Origin: Chloroflexota bacterium
GTDB lineage: Bacteria; Chloroflexota; Limnocylindria; Limnocylindrales; CSP1-4
DNA: 38,345 nucleotides
Assembly (NCBI GenBank): GCA_016191425.1
Contig: JACPOR010000026.1
Location: 1-38,345 of the forward strand
Reading direction: 5' to 3'
Shown: one piece after another, positions 1-5,869 of the stretch
Numbering within the stretch: position 1 is the first letter of the stretch
Layout: each line of letters opens with the position of its first letter
The notes under the pieces: model-generated
What the model saw: the letters and a program-made list of their open reading frames with translations, nothing else
Database searches by the model: none
Told to the model about the DNA's origin: nothing
Position numbers and translations under genes: made by a program

Positions 1-41
1 ATCGCCCCGTAGCGCGTCCGGATGGCCGCCTCGTCGATCAC
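1..41 (-). CDS. 5' end of an unidentified gene, cut by the window edge
   Basis: A reading frame leaves the window on the minus strand. From a GTG at 41 it reads VIDEAAIRTRYGA with no stop to the edge. The start is chosen because a near-perfect promoter ends 6 nt before it, and an in-frame TAA lies upstream near 84. Too little is present to name a family. If the promoter is used as placed, the mRNA would be leaderless or nearly so. Confidence 0.35.
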   Translation of the reverse strand, partial: MIDEAAIRTRYGA

Positions 42-47
42 CCAGAG

Positions 48-76
48 AGCATACCGAACCCAGGCGCAACTGTCAA
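48..76 (-). promoter_or_regulatory. Sigma-70-type promoter of the gene at the left edge
   Basis: On the minus strand a -35 TTGACA (76-71) and a -10 TATGCT (53-48) are separated by exactly 17 nt. The expected start of transcription falls at or next to the GTG at 41. The match is much better than chance in DNA this GC-rich. Confidence 0.6.
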
Positions 77-184
77 GTTATTTCGTGGCGACCCCTAAGG
101 CGAAACTAGCCGCAATCCAACCATCCCGTCAACAGATGACTTGCACTGGTCAGGGTGGACACCGGCCGACGCCTGCTTGCGACC

Positions 185-213
185 TTACACTAATGGTTCC
201 ATTGGTGTAAACT
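185..213 (+). promoter_or_regulatory. Recombinase promoter overlapping a 26-bp dyad (operator or res-like site)
   Basis: TTACAC (185-190) and TAAACT (208-213) are spaced by 17 nt and make a plausible -35/-10 pair for the recombinase gene at 256. The same bases form an inverted repeat: arms 185-196 and 199-210 are 12 bp each with one mismatch and a 2-bp centre. Serine recombinases bind imperfect dyads of roughly this size, and several repress their own promoter from the res site. The site is therefore either an autoregulatory operator or a recombination subsite. Confidence 0.55.
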
Positions 214-255
214 GCGCCATGTGATAGGCATCGCTCAGCACGGCGGCTCGGGCCG

Positions 256-942
256 ATGACCGACGTCGTCGGGTATGTGCGAGTGAGTACCGACGAGCAG
301 GCCGCTTCGGGCGCAGGTCTGTCAGCGCAGCGAGCGGCCATCCATGCAGAGGCCGCTCGCCGCGGCTGGACGGTGGTCGAAGTTATCGAGGACGCTGGCT
401 ACTCAGGCAAGTCGATGAAACGACCCGGCATCGCCAAGGCGCTCGAAGTCCTGAAGCAGGGTCGAGCCGACACCCTCGTCGTCGCGAAGCTTGACCGGCT
501 CAGCCGGTCGATGCTGGACTTCTCCGGCTTGATGGAGCGGGCCACCAAAGAGCATTGGGCGCTCGTTGCACTGGATGTTGGCGTGGACACCACGACCCCT
601 CAGGGCGAGATGATGGCCAACGTTATGGCGGTCTTCGCACAGTTCGAGCGCAAGCTGATCGGTCAACGGACCAAGGAGTCGTTGGCCGTCAAGCGGCGCG
701 AAGGCGTGCGGTTGGGTCGGCCGCGGAAGGTTCCAGCCGAGGTCGTGGCACGCATTCGGAGTGAGCGAGCACGCGGCTCATCGCTCACGGCCATTGCCGA
801 CCGCCTCAATGCTAGCGGTGTACCGACGGCCCACGGCGGCGCGAGATGGTACGTCTCGACTGTCTCAAAGGTCCTCGCTTCTAACGATCCGACGGCACCC
901 GAGATCCACGCACGTCCTGCCCGAGAACCGGCTCAGGGCTGA
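256..942 (+). CDS. Serine recombinase (resolvase/invertase family)
   Basis: This 228-aa protein has the N-terminal catalytic domain of small serine recombinases. It starts GYVRVSTDEQ, where the Ser is the predicted nucleophile, and continues with the conserved LDRLSRS stretch near residues 80-86, the GEMMANVMAVFAQFER segment that leads into helix E, and GRP near 154. A C-terminal helix-turn-helix of the HTH_7 type follows (about residues 156-200: arginine-rich, then SLTAIADRLNASGV). The length is normal for resolvases or invertases. The enzyme would cut and rejoin DNA at paired dyad sites. The stop codon ends 2 bp before the predicted end of the IS21 element, so the last residues may have been altered by that insertion. 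A dyad-bearing promoter lies directly upstream. The family call is firm. Whether it acts as resolvase, invertase or phage/ICE integrase cannot be told. Confidence 0.92.
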   Translation: MTDVVGYVRVSTDEQAASGAGLSAQRAAIHAEAARRGWTVVEVIEDAGYSGKSMKRPGIAKALEVLKQGRADTLVVAKLDRLSRSMLDFSGLMERATKEHWALVALDVGVDTTTPQGEMMANVMAVFAQFERKLIGQRTKESLAVKRREGVRLGRPRKVPAEVVARIRSERARGSSLTAIADRLNASGVPTAHGGARWYVSTVSKVLASNDPTAPEIHARPAREPAQG

Positions 943-960
943 TTGCGCATTTCGCTGAAT

Positions 961-1014
961 TGGCCATGCCAGTCCGCGCGAAATGGCCACCCTGGATCGG
1001 GGTTTTGGCCACCC
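961..1014 (-). repeat. Left-end IS21 repeats (three TGGCCA units)
   Basis: Three TGGCCA-centred units begin at 961, 984 and 1006, about 22-23 bp apart. They are inverted relative to the units at the right end. The unit at 984 shares the GCGCGAAATGGCCACCCTG pattern with the right end. These are the probable transposase-binding repeats. Confidence 0.75.
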
Positions 1015-1149
1015 CCTCGGAGGCCGCGTCAGCGGCCGACGCGGGGCGTCCTCTTCATCCCCTGATCCTCACCTCCTCCCGATGCGTTGCAGGCCCGATG
1101 GCCGGGTAGTGTGACACGGCGCGGGTGGCGCGCAGGGAGCGCCGAGGGT

Positions 1150-1887
1150 TCATGCCCGGGTCTCGGTCGTCCGGCGCAGCGATGCGCCCGACAGCTCGAT
1201 CCGGTGGGCACCTGCGAGCAGGCGGTCGCAGATGGCGTCGGCGACGGTCGGTTCGCCGAGCCCCTCGTGCCAGAGCGCGACCGGGAGCTGGCTGGTGACG
1301 ATGGTGCTGCGCAGCCCGGCCCGGTCCTCGATCACCTCCAGCAGGTCCGCTGCCTGGGCGTCGGTGAGCGGTTGGAGGGCGAAGTCGTCGAGCACGAGGA
1401 CCTCGATCCGGGCCCAGGCCGCGAGCAGGCGGGCGAGCCTGCCGTCAGCCCGCGCGGTCCCGATCTCGGTGAGCAGGCGTGGCACCCGGACATAGAGCGC
1501 GGTGTGCCCCGCGCGGATGGCGGCCGCGGCCAGGGCGCAGGCGAGATACGTCTTGCCGACCCCCGTGGGCCCGGTGAGCAGCACCTGCTGGTGCGCCGCC
1601 ACCCAGCGCGCCGACGCCAGCTCGAGGACGACCGAGCGGTCGAGCCCCCGGGGCGCCCGGAAATCGACGTCCTCCACCGACGCCGCGACGCGCAGCCTGG
1701 CAGCCTTGAGGTAGCGCTCCAGGCGCCGGTTCTCGCGCTCGGTCGCCTCCCGGTCGACGAGCAGCCCCAGGCGGTCCTCGAAGGGCAGCTCGGTATAGGC
1801 CGGGCTCTCGCGCTGCTCGGCCAGGGCTCTCGCCATGCCGGCGAGGTTGAGCGTGATCAGCTTGTCGAAGGTGGGACCCGTGAGCAT
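1150..1887 (-). CDS. istB: IS21 transposition helper ATPase IstB
   Basis: This 245-aa AAA+ ATPase of the DnaC/IstB type forms the target-DNA complex used by the IstA transposase. Walker A GPTGVGKT lies at residues 106-113 and Walker B VLVLDDF at 163-169, with an arginine-rich C-terminus. The ATG at 1887 is chosen because it follows an AGGAGG ribosome binding site and matches the usual IstB start. The same frame stays open upstream to 3168, but that part is only the shadow of istA. IstB lies 44 nt downstream of istA, the normal order for the family. The gene looks intact. Confidence 0.93.
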   Translation of the reverse strand: MLTGPTFDKLITLNLAGMARALAEQRESPAYTELPFEDRLGLLVDREATERENRRLERYLKAARLRVAASVEDVDFRAPRGLDRSVVLELASARWVAAHQQVLLTGPTGVGKTYLACALAAAAIRAGHTALYVRVPRLLTEIGTARADGRLARLLAAWARIEVLVLDDFALQPLTDAQAADLLEVIEDRAGLRSTIVTSQLPVALWHEGLGEPTVADAICDRLLAGAHRIELSGASLRRTTETRA

Positions 1888-1931
1888 GGGGTGCGTTCTC
1901 CTCCTGGGTGGGGTGGGGCCAGTTCTGGCGA

Positions 1932-3479
1932 TCACTCGTACGCGGCGGGGCCGCGGACGTTGGCGTGGGTGCGGGTCGCCCGCACGGGCGGCGGCTCGGG
2001 CAGGGGCGCCCGGTCGAGACCTCCTTTCAGGATCGAGTCGACGCTGCGATAGGACAGGGCGCCGACCGCGAGCGCCCGGGCGCAGGCGGCCTCGAGGCGC
2101 GCCTCCCCGTGGCGACGGCCGAGCCGGAAGATCCCGAGGCACGATCGGAAGCCCTGTTCCGGGTGGGGCCGCGAGGCGAGGATCGCGGCGACCAGGGCGC
2201 CCGTGGCGGGCCCGGTCTGCTCGCCCCAGGCGACGAGCCGCCCCGGGGTCCACTCGAGGTGCCGGCGGTGGGACTCGGGCATGTGCGCCGACTCCGTCGT
2301 GTGGCGTCCGACAGCGCTGCTGCGGGGATGGCTCGCCACCCGCCGGCCGCGGGCGAAGACCTCGATGGTGCGCGCCGACGCCCGGATGTCGACCCGCTCG
2401 CCGGTGAGGGCGTAGGGGACGCTGTAGTAGTGGCGGTCGAGCTCCACGTGGTAGTCGATGGAGACCTTCGCCTGCTTCCAGGTCGCGTACTCGTAGGGCA
2501 CGGGCGGCAGGGGCCGCAGGGCCGGCCGATCGAGCTCCGCGAACAGGCTCGCCCGGGATCCTGCGAGCTTCTTGAAGGGCCGAGCATTGAGCCAGGCGAC
2601 CCGCTCGCGGATCGCGGCATTCGCCTCGCCGATGCTGAAGAACGTCCGGTTGCGGAGGGCCGCCGCGATCCAGCGTTCGACGACGAGAACACCGGATTCC
2701 ACTTTCGCCTTGTCCCGAGGCTTCTTCGGGCGAGCCGGCAGGATGGCGCACCCGTAATGGGCGGCCATCTCGGCGTACGACGCGTTGAGGATCGGCTCGT
2801 AGCGGTGCGGCTTGATCACCCCGGCCTTCAGGTTGTCCGGGACGAGGATGGCCGGGGCCCCGCCGATGAATTCGAAGGCCCGGACGTGCGCTGCGGTCCA
2901 CCAGAGCTCGGCCTGGGAGGGCAGCGCCTCGGCGTACGTGTAGTTGCTGGCTCCGAGGACGGCCACGAAGAGCTGCGCCTGCCAGATCTCGCCGGTGAGG
3001 GGGTCGGTGATCGGGATGGTCTGGCCGGCGAAGTCGAGGAACAGCTTCTCGCCGGCGCGGTGGTCCTGCCGCAGCACGACATCGAGCCGCCCGGCGAAGG
3101 CTCGGTACTGCTCGGTGAACCAGGTGTACCCGAAGCCGTCGGGGCAGGCGGTCCGGTACTCGCTCCACAGCAAGGCGAGGGTCACGCTCTTGCGCCGGAG
3201 CTCGCGGTGCACCAGGGACCAGTCCGGGATCGGGCGCTGATCCGTCGGTGGCGGCGCCGCCCGGCCGTACAGGCGCTCCTCGAGGGCGCGGTCGTCAAGC
3301 TCGGACGGCAGGGGCCAGGAGAGGCCGACCTCGGCGGCCCGTTCGAGGTAGCGGCGCACGGTGGTCCGCGGCAGCCCTGTCGCGATGCCTGTCTGGCGCG
3401 GGCTCAGGCCCTCGGCGAGGCAGAGCCGCAGGGCTTCTCTGATCTTGCGCATGGCAGCACGGGGACGGGGCACCGGCAT
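1932..3479 (-). CDS. istA: IS21 transposase IstA
   Basis: This 515-aa transposase has an N-terminal helix-turn-helix (about residues 18-47, SPRQTGIATGLPRTTVRRYL), an integrase-core (rve) domain, and the C-terminal Mu-type beta-barrel region around HYYSVPYALTGERVDI. The catalytic DDE triad can be read directly: D149 in LFLDFAGQ, D215 in VPDNLKAG and E261 in KAKVESG. An AGGAGAG ribosome binding site precedes the ATG at 3479. Length and domain order are those of a complete IstA, so the element may still be mobile if its ends are functional. It cuts and joins the element ends together with IstB. Confidence 0.95.
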   Translation of the reverse strand: MPVPRPRAAMRKIREALRLCLAEGLSPRQTGIATGLPRTTVRRYLERAAEVGLSWPLPSELDDRALEERLYGRAAPPPTDQRPIPDWSLVHRELRRKSVTLALLWSEYRTACPDGFGYTWFTEQYRAFAGRLDVVLRQDHRAGEKLFLDFAGQTIPITDPLTGEIWQAQLFVAVLGASNYTYAEALPSQAELWWTAAHVRAFEFIGGAPAILVPDNLKAGVIKPHRYEPILNASYAEMAAHYGCAILPARPKKPRDKAKVESGVLVVERWIAAALRNRTFFSIGEANAAIRERVAWLNARPFKKLAGSRASLFAELDRPALRPLPPVPYEYATWKQAKVSIDYHVELDRHYYSVPYALTGERVDIRASARTIEVFARGRRVASHPRSSAVGRHTTESAHMPESHRRHLEWTPGRLVAWGEQTGPATGALVAAILASRPHPEQGFRSCLGIFRLGRRHGEARLEAACARALAVGALSYRSVDSILKGGLDRAPLPEPPPVRATRTHANVRGPAAYE

Positions 3480-3562
3480 CTCTCCTGGAACGTGGACGCA
3501 TTCCAGGCGAGCGTGACGGGTCCGGGGCGCCTCACGCCGGGGCTGCCGACGACCTCACGAGG

Positions 3563-3640
3563 GGGTGGCCATTACCCGTGAAACAGGGTGGCCATTTCCG
3601 GCGAAACAGGGTGGCCATTTCGCGCGAAACAGGGTGGCCA
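3563..3640 (+). repeat. Right-end IS21 repeats: four units at a strict 23-bp period
   Basis: The 9-mer GGGTGGCCA occurs at 3563, 3586, 3609 and 3632, each exactly 23 bp after the last. It is followed by ATT or AAA and a GTGAAA/GCGAAA tail. The left end has three inverted counterparts. A 23-bp step is about two helical turns, so bound transposase subunits would sit on the same face. Confidence 0.85.
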
Positions 3641-3658
3641 AAACCCGTGAAATCCGCA

Positions 3659-3877
3659 GCCAACCTCGCCGACATAGGCACGGAAGCGGTCCGCCTCACC
3701 GTCCACCGGCCCGAGCAGGAAGTAGATGCCCAGCACCTTCCACTCGTCTCCCAGCAGTCGGACCGAGTCCCGGTTCACCAGCACCATGCGGAGGCCAGAG
3801 TGGACGACCTTGACTTCGACTGGCTCGCCGGCCGACGCCGGCACGTAGAAGGTGACGGGCTGTACGACGCTGGTCAC
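3659..3877 (-). pseudogene. GIY-YIG nuclease-like gene, 3' part removed by the IS21 element
   Basis: From a GTG at 3877 about 73 codons remain. They contain GIYFLLGPVDG and FRAYVGE, which correspond to the GIY and YIG halves of a GIY-YIG endonuclease module, after an N-terminal segment ending in EWKVL. Homologues of this arrangement are several times longer, with the catalytic Arg, Glu and Asn further along. Here the frame enters IS21 sequence directly after YVGEVG and ends in about 28 IS-derived codons. The GTG overlaps the stop of the upstream gene as GTGA, so it was translated third in an operon with the 82-aa protein and the XRE regulator. The missing 3' part is not on the other side of the IS. 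Confidence 0.7.
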
Positions 3878-4122
3878 GCCTTGTCTCGTTGCGCGGGCGG
3901 CTGGGGGCGGGGCTGGACGCCTCGGCAATACCAGTCGTAGATCGTGTCAAGGTCCAGCGGGACTGGATCGTGAGCCCCGAGTTCCTCGAGCGCCGCCAGG
4001 ACCTCGTCGCATGAGGCGCCGGCCACAAGTTCCTCCTTCACGAGGACGCGCGATCGCATCACCAACTCATCGCGAGATGGTGATCTAACCAGGGCTTGGC
4101 GTTCACGTTCAAACAGGGTCAT
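3874..4122 (-). CDS. Unrecognised 82-aa protein in the XRE operon
   Basis: The protein starts MTLFERERQALV from an ATG 4 nt after the stop of the XRE gene and ends in a GTGA overlap with the GIY-YIG gene. It is mostly helical and acidic in the middle (KEELVAGASCDEVLAALEEL), has an aromatic patch (DTIYDWYCRG) and a Pro/Arg-rich tail. I do not recognise the family. Its fixed place between a repressor-like protein and a nuclease-like protein suggests a functional link to one of them, for example as adaptor or inhibitor. That is inference from position only. Confidence 0.7.
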   Translation of the reverse strand: MTLFERERQALVRSPSRDELVMRSRVLVKEELVAGASCDEVLAALEELGAHDPVPLDLDTIYDWYCRGVQPRPQPPAQRDKA

Positions 4123-4126
4123 GGAT

Positions 4127-4501
4127 CTACACCCCGACGAGCTCTCGGTTTCCGACCTCGTCCTCAAATCCCACGAGGAGCCGACGCCGTGAAACCTCTG
4201 CGAACTTCCGCAGGGTCTCCAGGTTCGGCTGATGCTGCCCACTCTCCAGGCGGCTGATGGCCGGCGCGCTGGTTTCCATCAGCTCGGCAAGCTGTTCCTG
4301 GGTAAGGTCATTCTCGATCCGATAGGCGATGACGAGGCGGGCCAGACCCTCAAAGGGGCGAATGGCCACCGCGGCCGCAGCGTACTCGGGGTCCGCCATT
4401 CGGCGGCGTCGGGCGATCCGGTAGTCGGATCCGAGCGGACTGAGCGGCTCGGGCCCACCAGCGGCCTCGGTTGTGGACCGCTCACGTGTCCGAGGACTCA
4501 T
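4127..4501 (-). CDS. XRE-family DNA-binding regulator
   Basis: This protein of about 124 aa ends in a Cro/C1-type helix-turn-helix (about residues 70-115): LTQEQLAELMETS, then AISRLESGQHQPNLETL. It lacks the nearby HigB-type toxin that would define a HigA antitoxin. The ATG at 4501 is chosen because it follows the promoter at a normal distance. A TTG at 4516 and an ATG at 4399 are in-frame alternatives. It is the first gene of a three-gene operon with the 82-aa protein and the truncated GIY-YIG gene. A small palindrome inside its promoter makes autorepression likely. Confidence 0.85.
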   Translation of the reverse strand: MSPRTRERSTTEAAGGPEPLSPLGSDYRIARRRRMADPEYAAAAVAIRPFEGLARLVIAYRIENDLTQEQLAELMETSAPAISRLESGQHQPNLETLRKFAEVSRRRLLVGFEDEVGNRELVGV

Positions 4502-4531
4502 CAGAAATATTCCCAAGTGACGTGTCGATGG

Positions 4532-4559
4532 AACATATCACTTCTGATAAGTCTGTCAA
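4532..4559 (-). promoter_or_regulatory. Promoter and likely operator of the XRE operon
   Basis: On the minus strand TTGACA (4559-4554) and TATGTT (4537-4532) are spaced by 16 nt. Most of the spacer is the palindrome TATCA-4 nt-TGATA (4536-4549). A repressor bound there would block RNA polymerase. The stretch is AT-rich compared with its surroundings. Confidence 0.6.
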
Positions 4560-4619
4560 CCGGCCGCGTCCTGACCGAGCGCGCGCGGTGGACGTCGAGG
4601 CATCGCGTCCATCCGGGCT

Positions 4620-4691
4620 CTGCTCGCCTGTGGTCACGCCGCGCCACTTCTCGGCGAAGGCTGCCGCTGTGGGCGTTGGCTGGGTGGTCAC
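4620..4691 (-). pseudogene. Remnant of the 5' end of an MmeI-like methylase gene
   Basis: From a GTG at 4691 the frame reads AAFAEKWRGVTTGEQ after a short MTTQPTPT start. This matches the start of the methylase at 8678 (AAFAQKWRGVTTTEK) in protein and largely in DNA, in the same orientation. Similarity stops after about 24 codons and the rest reads as unrelated sequence, so only the gene start is left. From 4560 to 4795 I see no other gene. Confidence 0.7.
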
Positions 4692-4795
4692 GCTGCCGCT
4701 CGGGCACTCATCGCGAGAGCCGGTTCACCGGGGTAGCCGCTACCCGGAGGACCATGCCCGGAGATGCCCGCTCCAGCGCTCGCCGTAGCCGTGGG

Positions 4796-5200
4796 TCATG
4801 GCGCGATAATCAGGAGCTTCGGGAAGTACGTTCGATATCGCGCGGCGTCGCGGGTCAGGAGCCGGTAGCCCGCCACGGCTGCATGGGCCCCGATGTAGAA
4901 ATCCGGGAGCGGGGAAGCCTTGGATCCTCCACCCCGTCGATACCGAACGAAGCACTTGCCGGCCAGGAACGCGGCCTCGTATGGGAGATCCTCGCGGCGG
5001 TAGAGACCGGCCGGGAGGGCCTCGTCGAGGGCCTCGATCGTCGGGAAGCCGACGGACACCTCGGCGTACACGAGCGGGTTGATCATGAGGATAGACTCGT
5101 CGGCGGTGCGCTCGAGGGCCGCGCTCGACCACGCGCTCCAGACCGGATCGGCCGTAGCAACATCGAGGAGGACGTTGCTGTCCACCAGGACGGGCGTCAT
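4796..5200 (-). CDS. vapC: PIN-domain ribonuclease toxin (VapC type)
   Basis: This 134-aa PIN protein begins VLVDSNVLLDV, which supplies the first catalytic Asp. It has a conserved Glu in YAEVSVGF and closes with PDFYIGAHA and LLTRDAARY, carrying the later acidic residues. VapC toxins cut tRNA or rRNA and are blocked by the cognate VapB. The start overlaps the stop of the antitoxin gene by ATGA. All acidic residues of the active site can be recognised, so it looks functional. Its target cannot be predicted. Confidence 0.9.
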   Translation of the reverse strand: MTPVLVDSNVLLDVATADPVWSAWSSAALERTADESILMINPLVYAEVSVGFPTIEALDEALPAGLYRREDLPYEAAFLAGKCFVRYRRGGGSKASPLPDFYIGAHAAVAGYRLLTRDAARYRTYFPKLLIIAP

Positions 5201-5436
5201 GATTCCCCGCGCGTGAGGGTCAGGATCTCGTCGGTGGTCATTCGGACACCGCCGCCGTGCTCGCGAAGTCGCCGGACTGCCTGTGCCCCCCGTGTGGGAC
5301 GAACACCGACGGCAGCCTTGACAAGGCGCACGCTCCCCTCCTCCACGAGGAATTCAACTTCCGTGTTCGGCAGCAGGCCCGTTCGCTCACGAATGGATTG
5401 GGGGATCGTGACCTGACCCTTGGTCGTTATCCGCAT
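5197..5436 (-). CDS. vapB: AbrB/SpoVT-type antitoxin (VapB)
   Basis: This 79-aa protein begins MRITTKGQVTIPQSIRE, the swapped-hairpin signature of AbrB/MazE-like DNA-binding domains, followed by the GLLPNTEVEFLVEEGSVRLVK strand pattern. The C-terminal half (from about residue 50) would wrap around the PIN toxin encoded next, with which it overlaps by 4 nt. An AAGGGG ribosome binding site precedes the ATG. A 7-bp inverted repeat just upstream is a likely operator for autorepression by the VapBC complex. Confidence 0.9.
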   Translation of the reverse strand: MRITTKGQVTIPQSIRERTGLLPNTEVEFLVEEGSVRLVKAAVGVRPTRGAQAVRRLREHGGGVRMTTDEILTLTRGES

Positions 5437-5460
5437 CGCTAGCCCCTTTGTAATCTGCGT

Positions 5461-5480
5461 TCTTACTACGGACAGTAAGA
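5461..5480. promoter_or_regulatory. Inverted repeat upstream of vapBC (candidate operator)
   Basis: TCTTACT (5461-5467) and AGTAAGA (5474-5480) are perfect inverted arms around 6 bp, 25 bp before the vapB start. AbrB-type antitoxins bind such dyads. No convincing -10 box could be fixed. From 5481 to 5647 I see no gene. Confidence 0.5.
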
Positions 5481-5647
5481 CCGACGGCGATCCGCGTCAA
5501 CTTCTGATCGGGTGCGGAGCGCGACCCGCTGCGAGGATAGGTGCTCGCGCTCACCTGCCGGTTGCTGCGGTAGGCCAGCGATACGCTCCACCACGTGCGA
5601 CCACCCCGTCCGCTCGCCAACGACGGCCGCTAAACGCTGGATCGCCG

Positions 5648-5836
5648 TCATCGCGCTGACTCGGGTTCGGCGGCGTACTCGGTGGCTGACTTCGAGCTTG
5701 TGAACGCCGGCAAGAGCTTGCATGCCTCGACAATGTCGTCACGGACCGCCGAGCCGAAGAGGGACAGCCGGCGCACAGCATAGCTGCGGCACAGCTCGCC
5801 GATGTGTTCGCGCTGCCCTTGTACCGTGACGTCCAT
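5648..5836 (-). pseudogene. Truncated MNT-type nucleotidyltransferase
   Basis: The 62-codon frame starts after a strong AGGAGG site and reads GELCRSYAVRRLSLFGSAVRDD. This is the characteristic start of the minimal nucleotidyltransferases found in MNT/HEPN modules and contains the GSxxR motif. Directly after RDD the family should show the SDIDLLV catalytic aspartates, but the frame continues into VEACKLLPAFTSSK and stops. The catalytic half and any HEPN partner are missing. It lies 33 nt downstream of the corrected methylase stop and so was probably in the same operon. Confidence 0.6.
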
Positions 5837-5869
5837 TCCGGTTCCCTCCTCGACGCTCGTCGCGTCCGA

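Larger units (their letters stand above)
944..3658 (-). mobile_element. IS21-family insertion sequence, about 2.7 kb
   Basis: The element carries istA and istB, read right to left, between ends that start TG and finish CA. The outermost arms can be aligned: the left end begins TGCGCATTTCG and the right end, read inward, begins TGCGGATTTCACGG, both running into TGGCCA. Multiple internal terminal repeats are present at both ends, as expected for IS21. The right boundary is sharp because the GIY-YIG reading frame changes into IS sequence exactly at 3658/3659. No target duplication is visible: the bases outside 944 and 3658 do not match, and the left flank is a different gene from the right flank. 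An IS-linked deletion or rearrangement after insertion is therefore likely. Confidence 0.88.

Noticed and set aside
1150-3168. A 672-codon frame that could be read as one IstB protein
   Set aside because: Only the part from the ATG at 1887 matches IstB and has a ribosome binding site. The upstream part is istA in another frame.
3563-3640. Regular short repeats that might be a CRISPR array
   Set aside because: The 23-bp units are adjacent without spacers, have inverted counterparts at 961-1014, and lie at the end of an IS21 element.
944-3658. A search for target-site duplications at the IS ends
   Set aside because: The flanking bases do not match at any length from 4 to 8, so no duplication is claimed.
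5739-5869. The C-terminal 100 residues of the uncorrected methylase frame
   Set aside because: They are Arg/His-rich, match nothing in the family, and overlap the nucleotidyltransferase start in another frame. The family ending is found in the shifted frame up to 5870.
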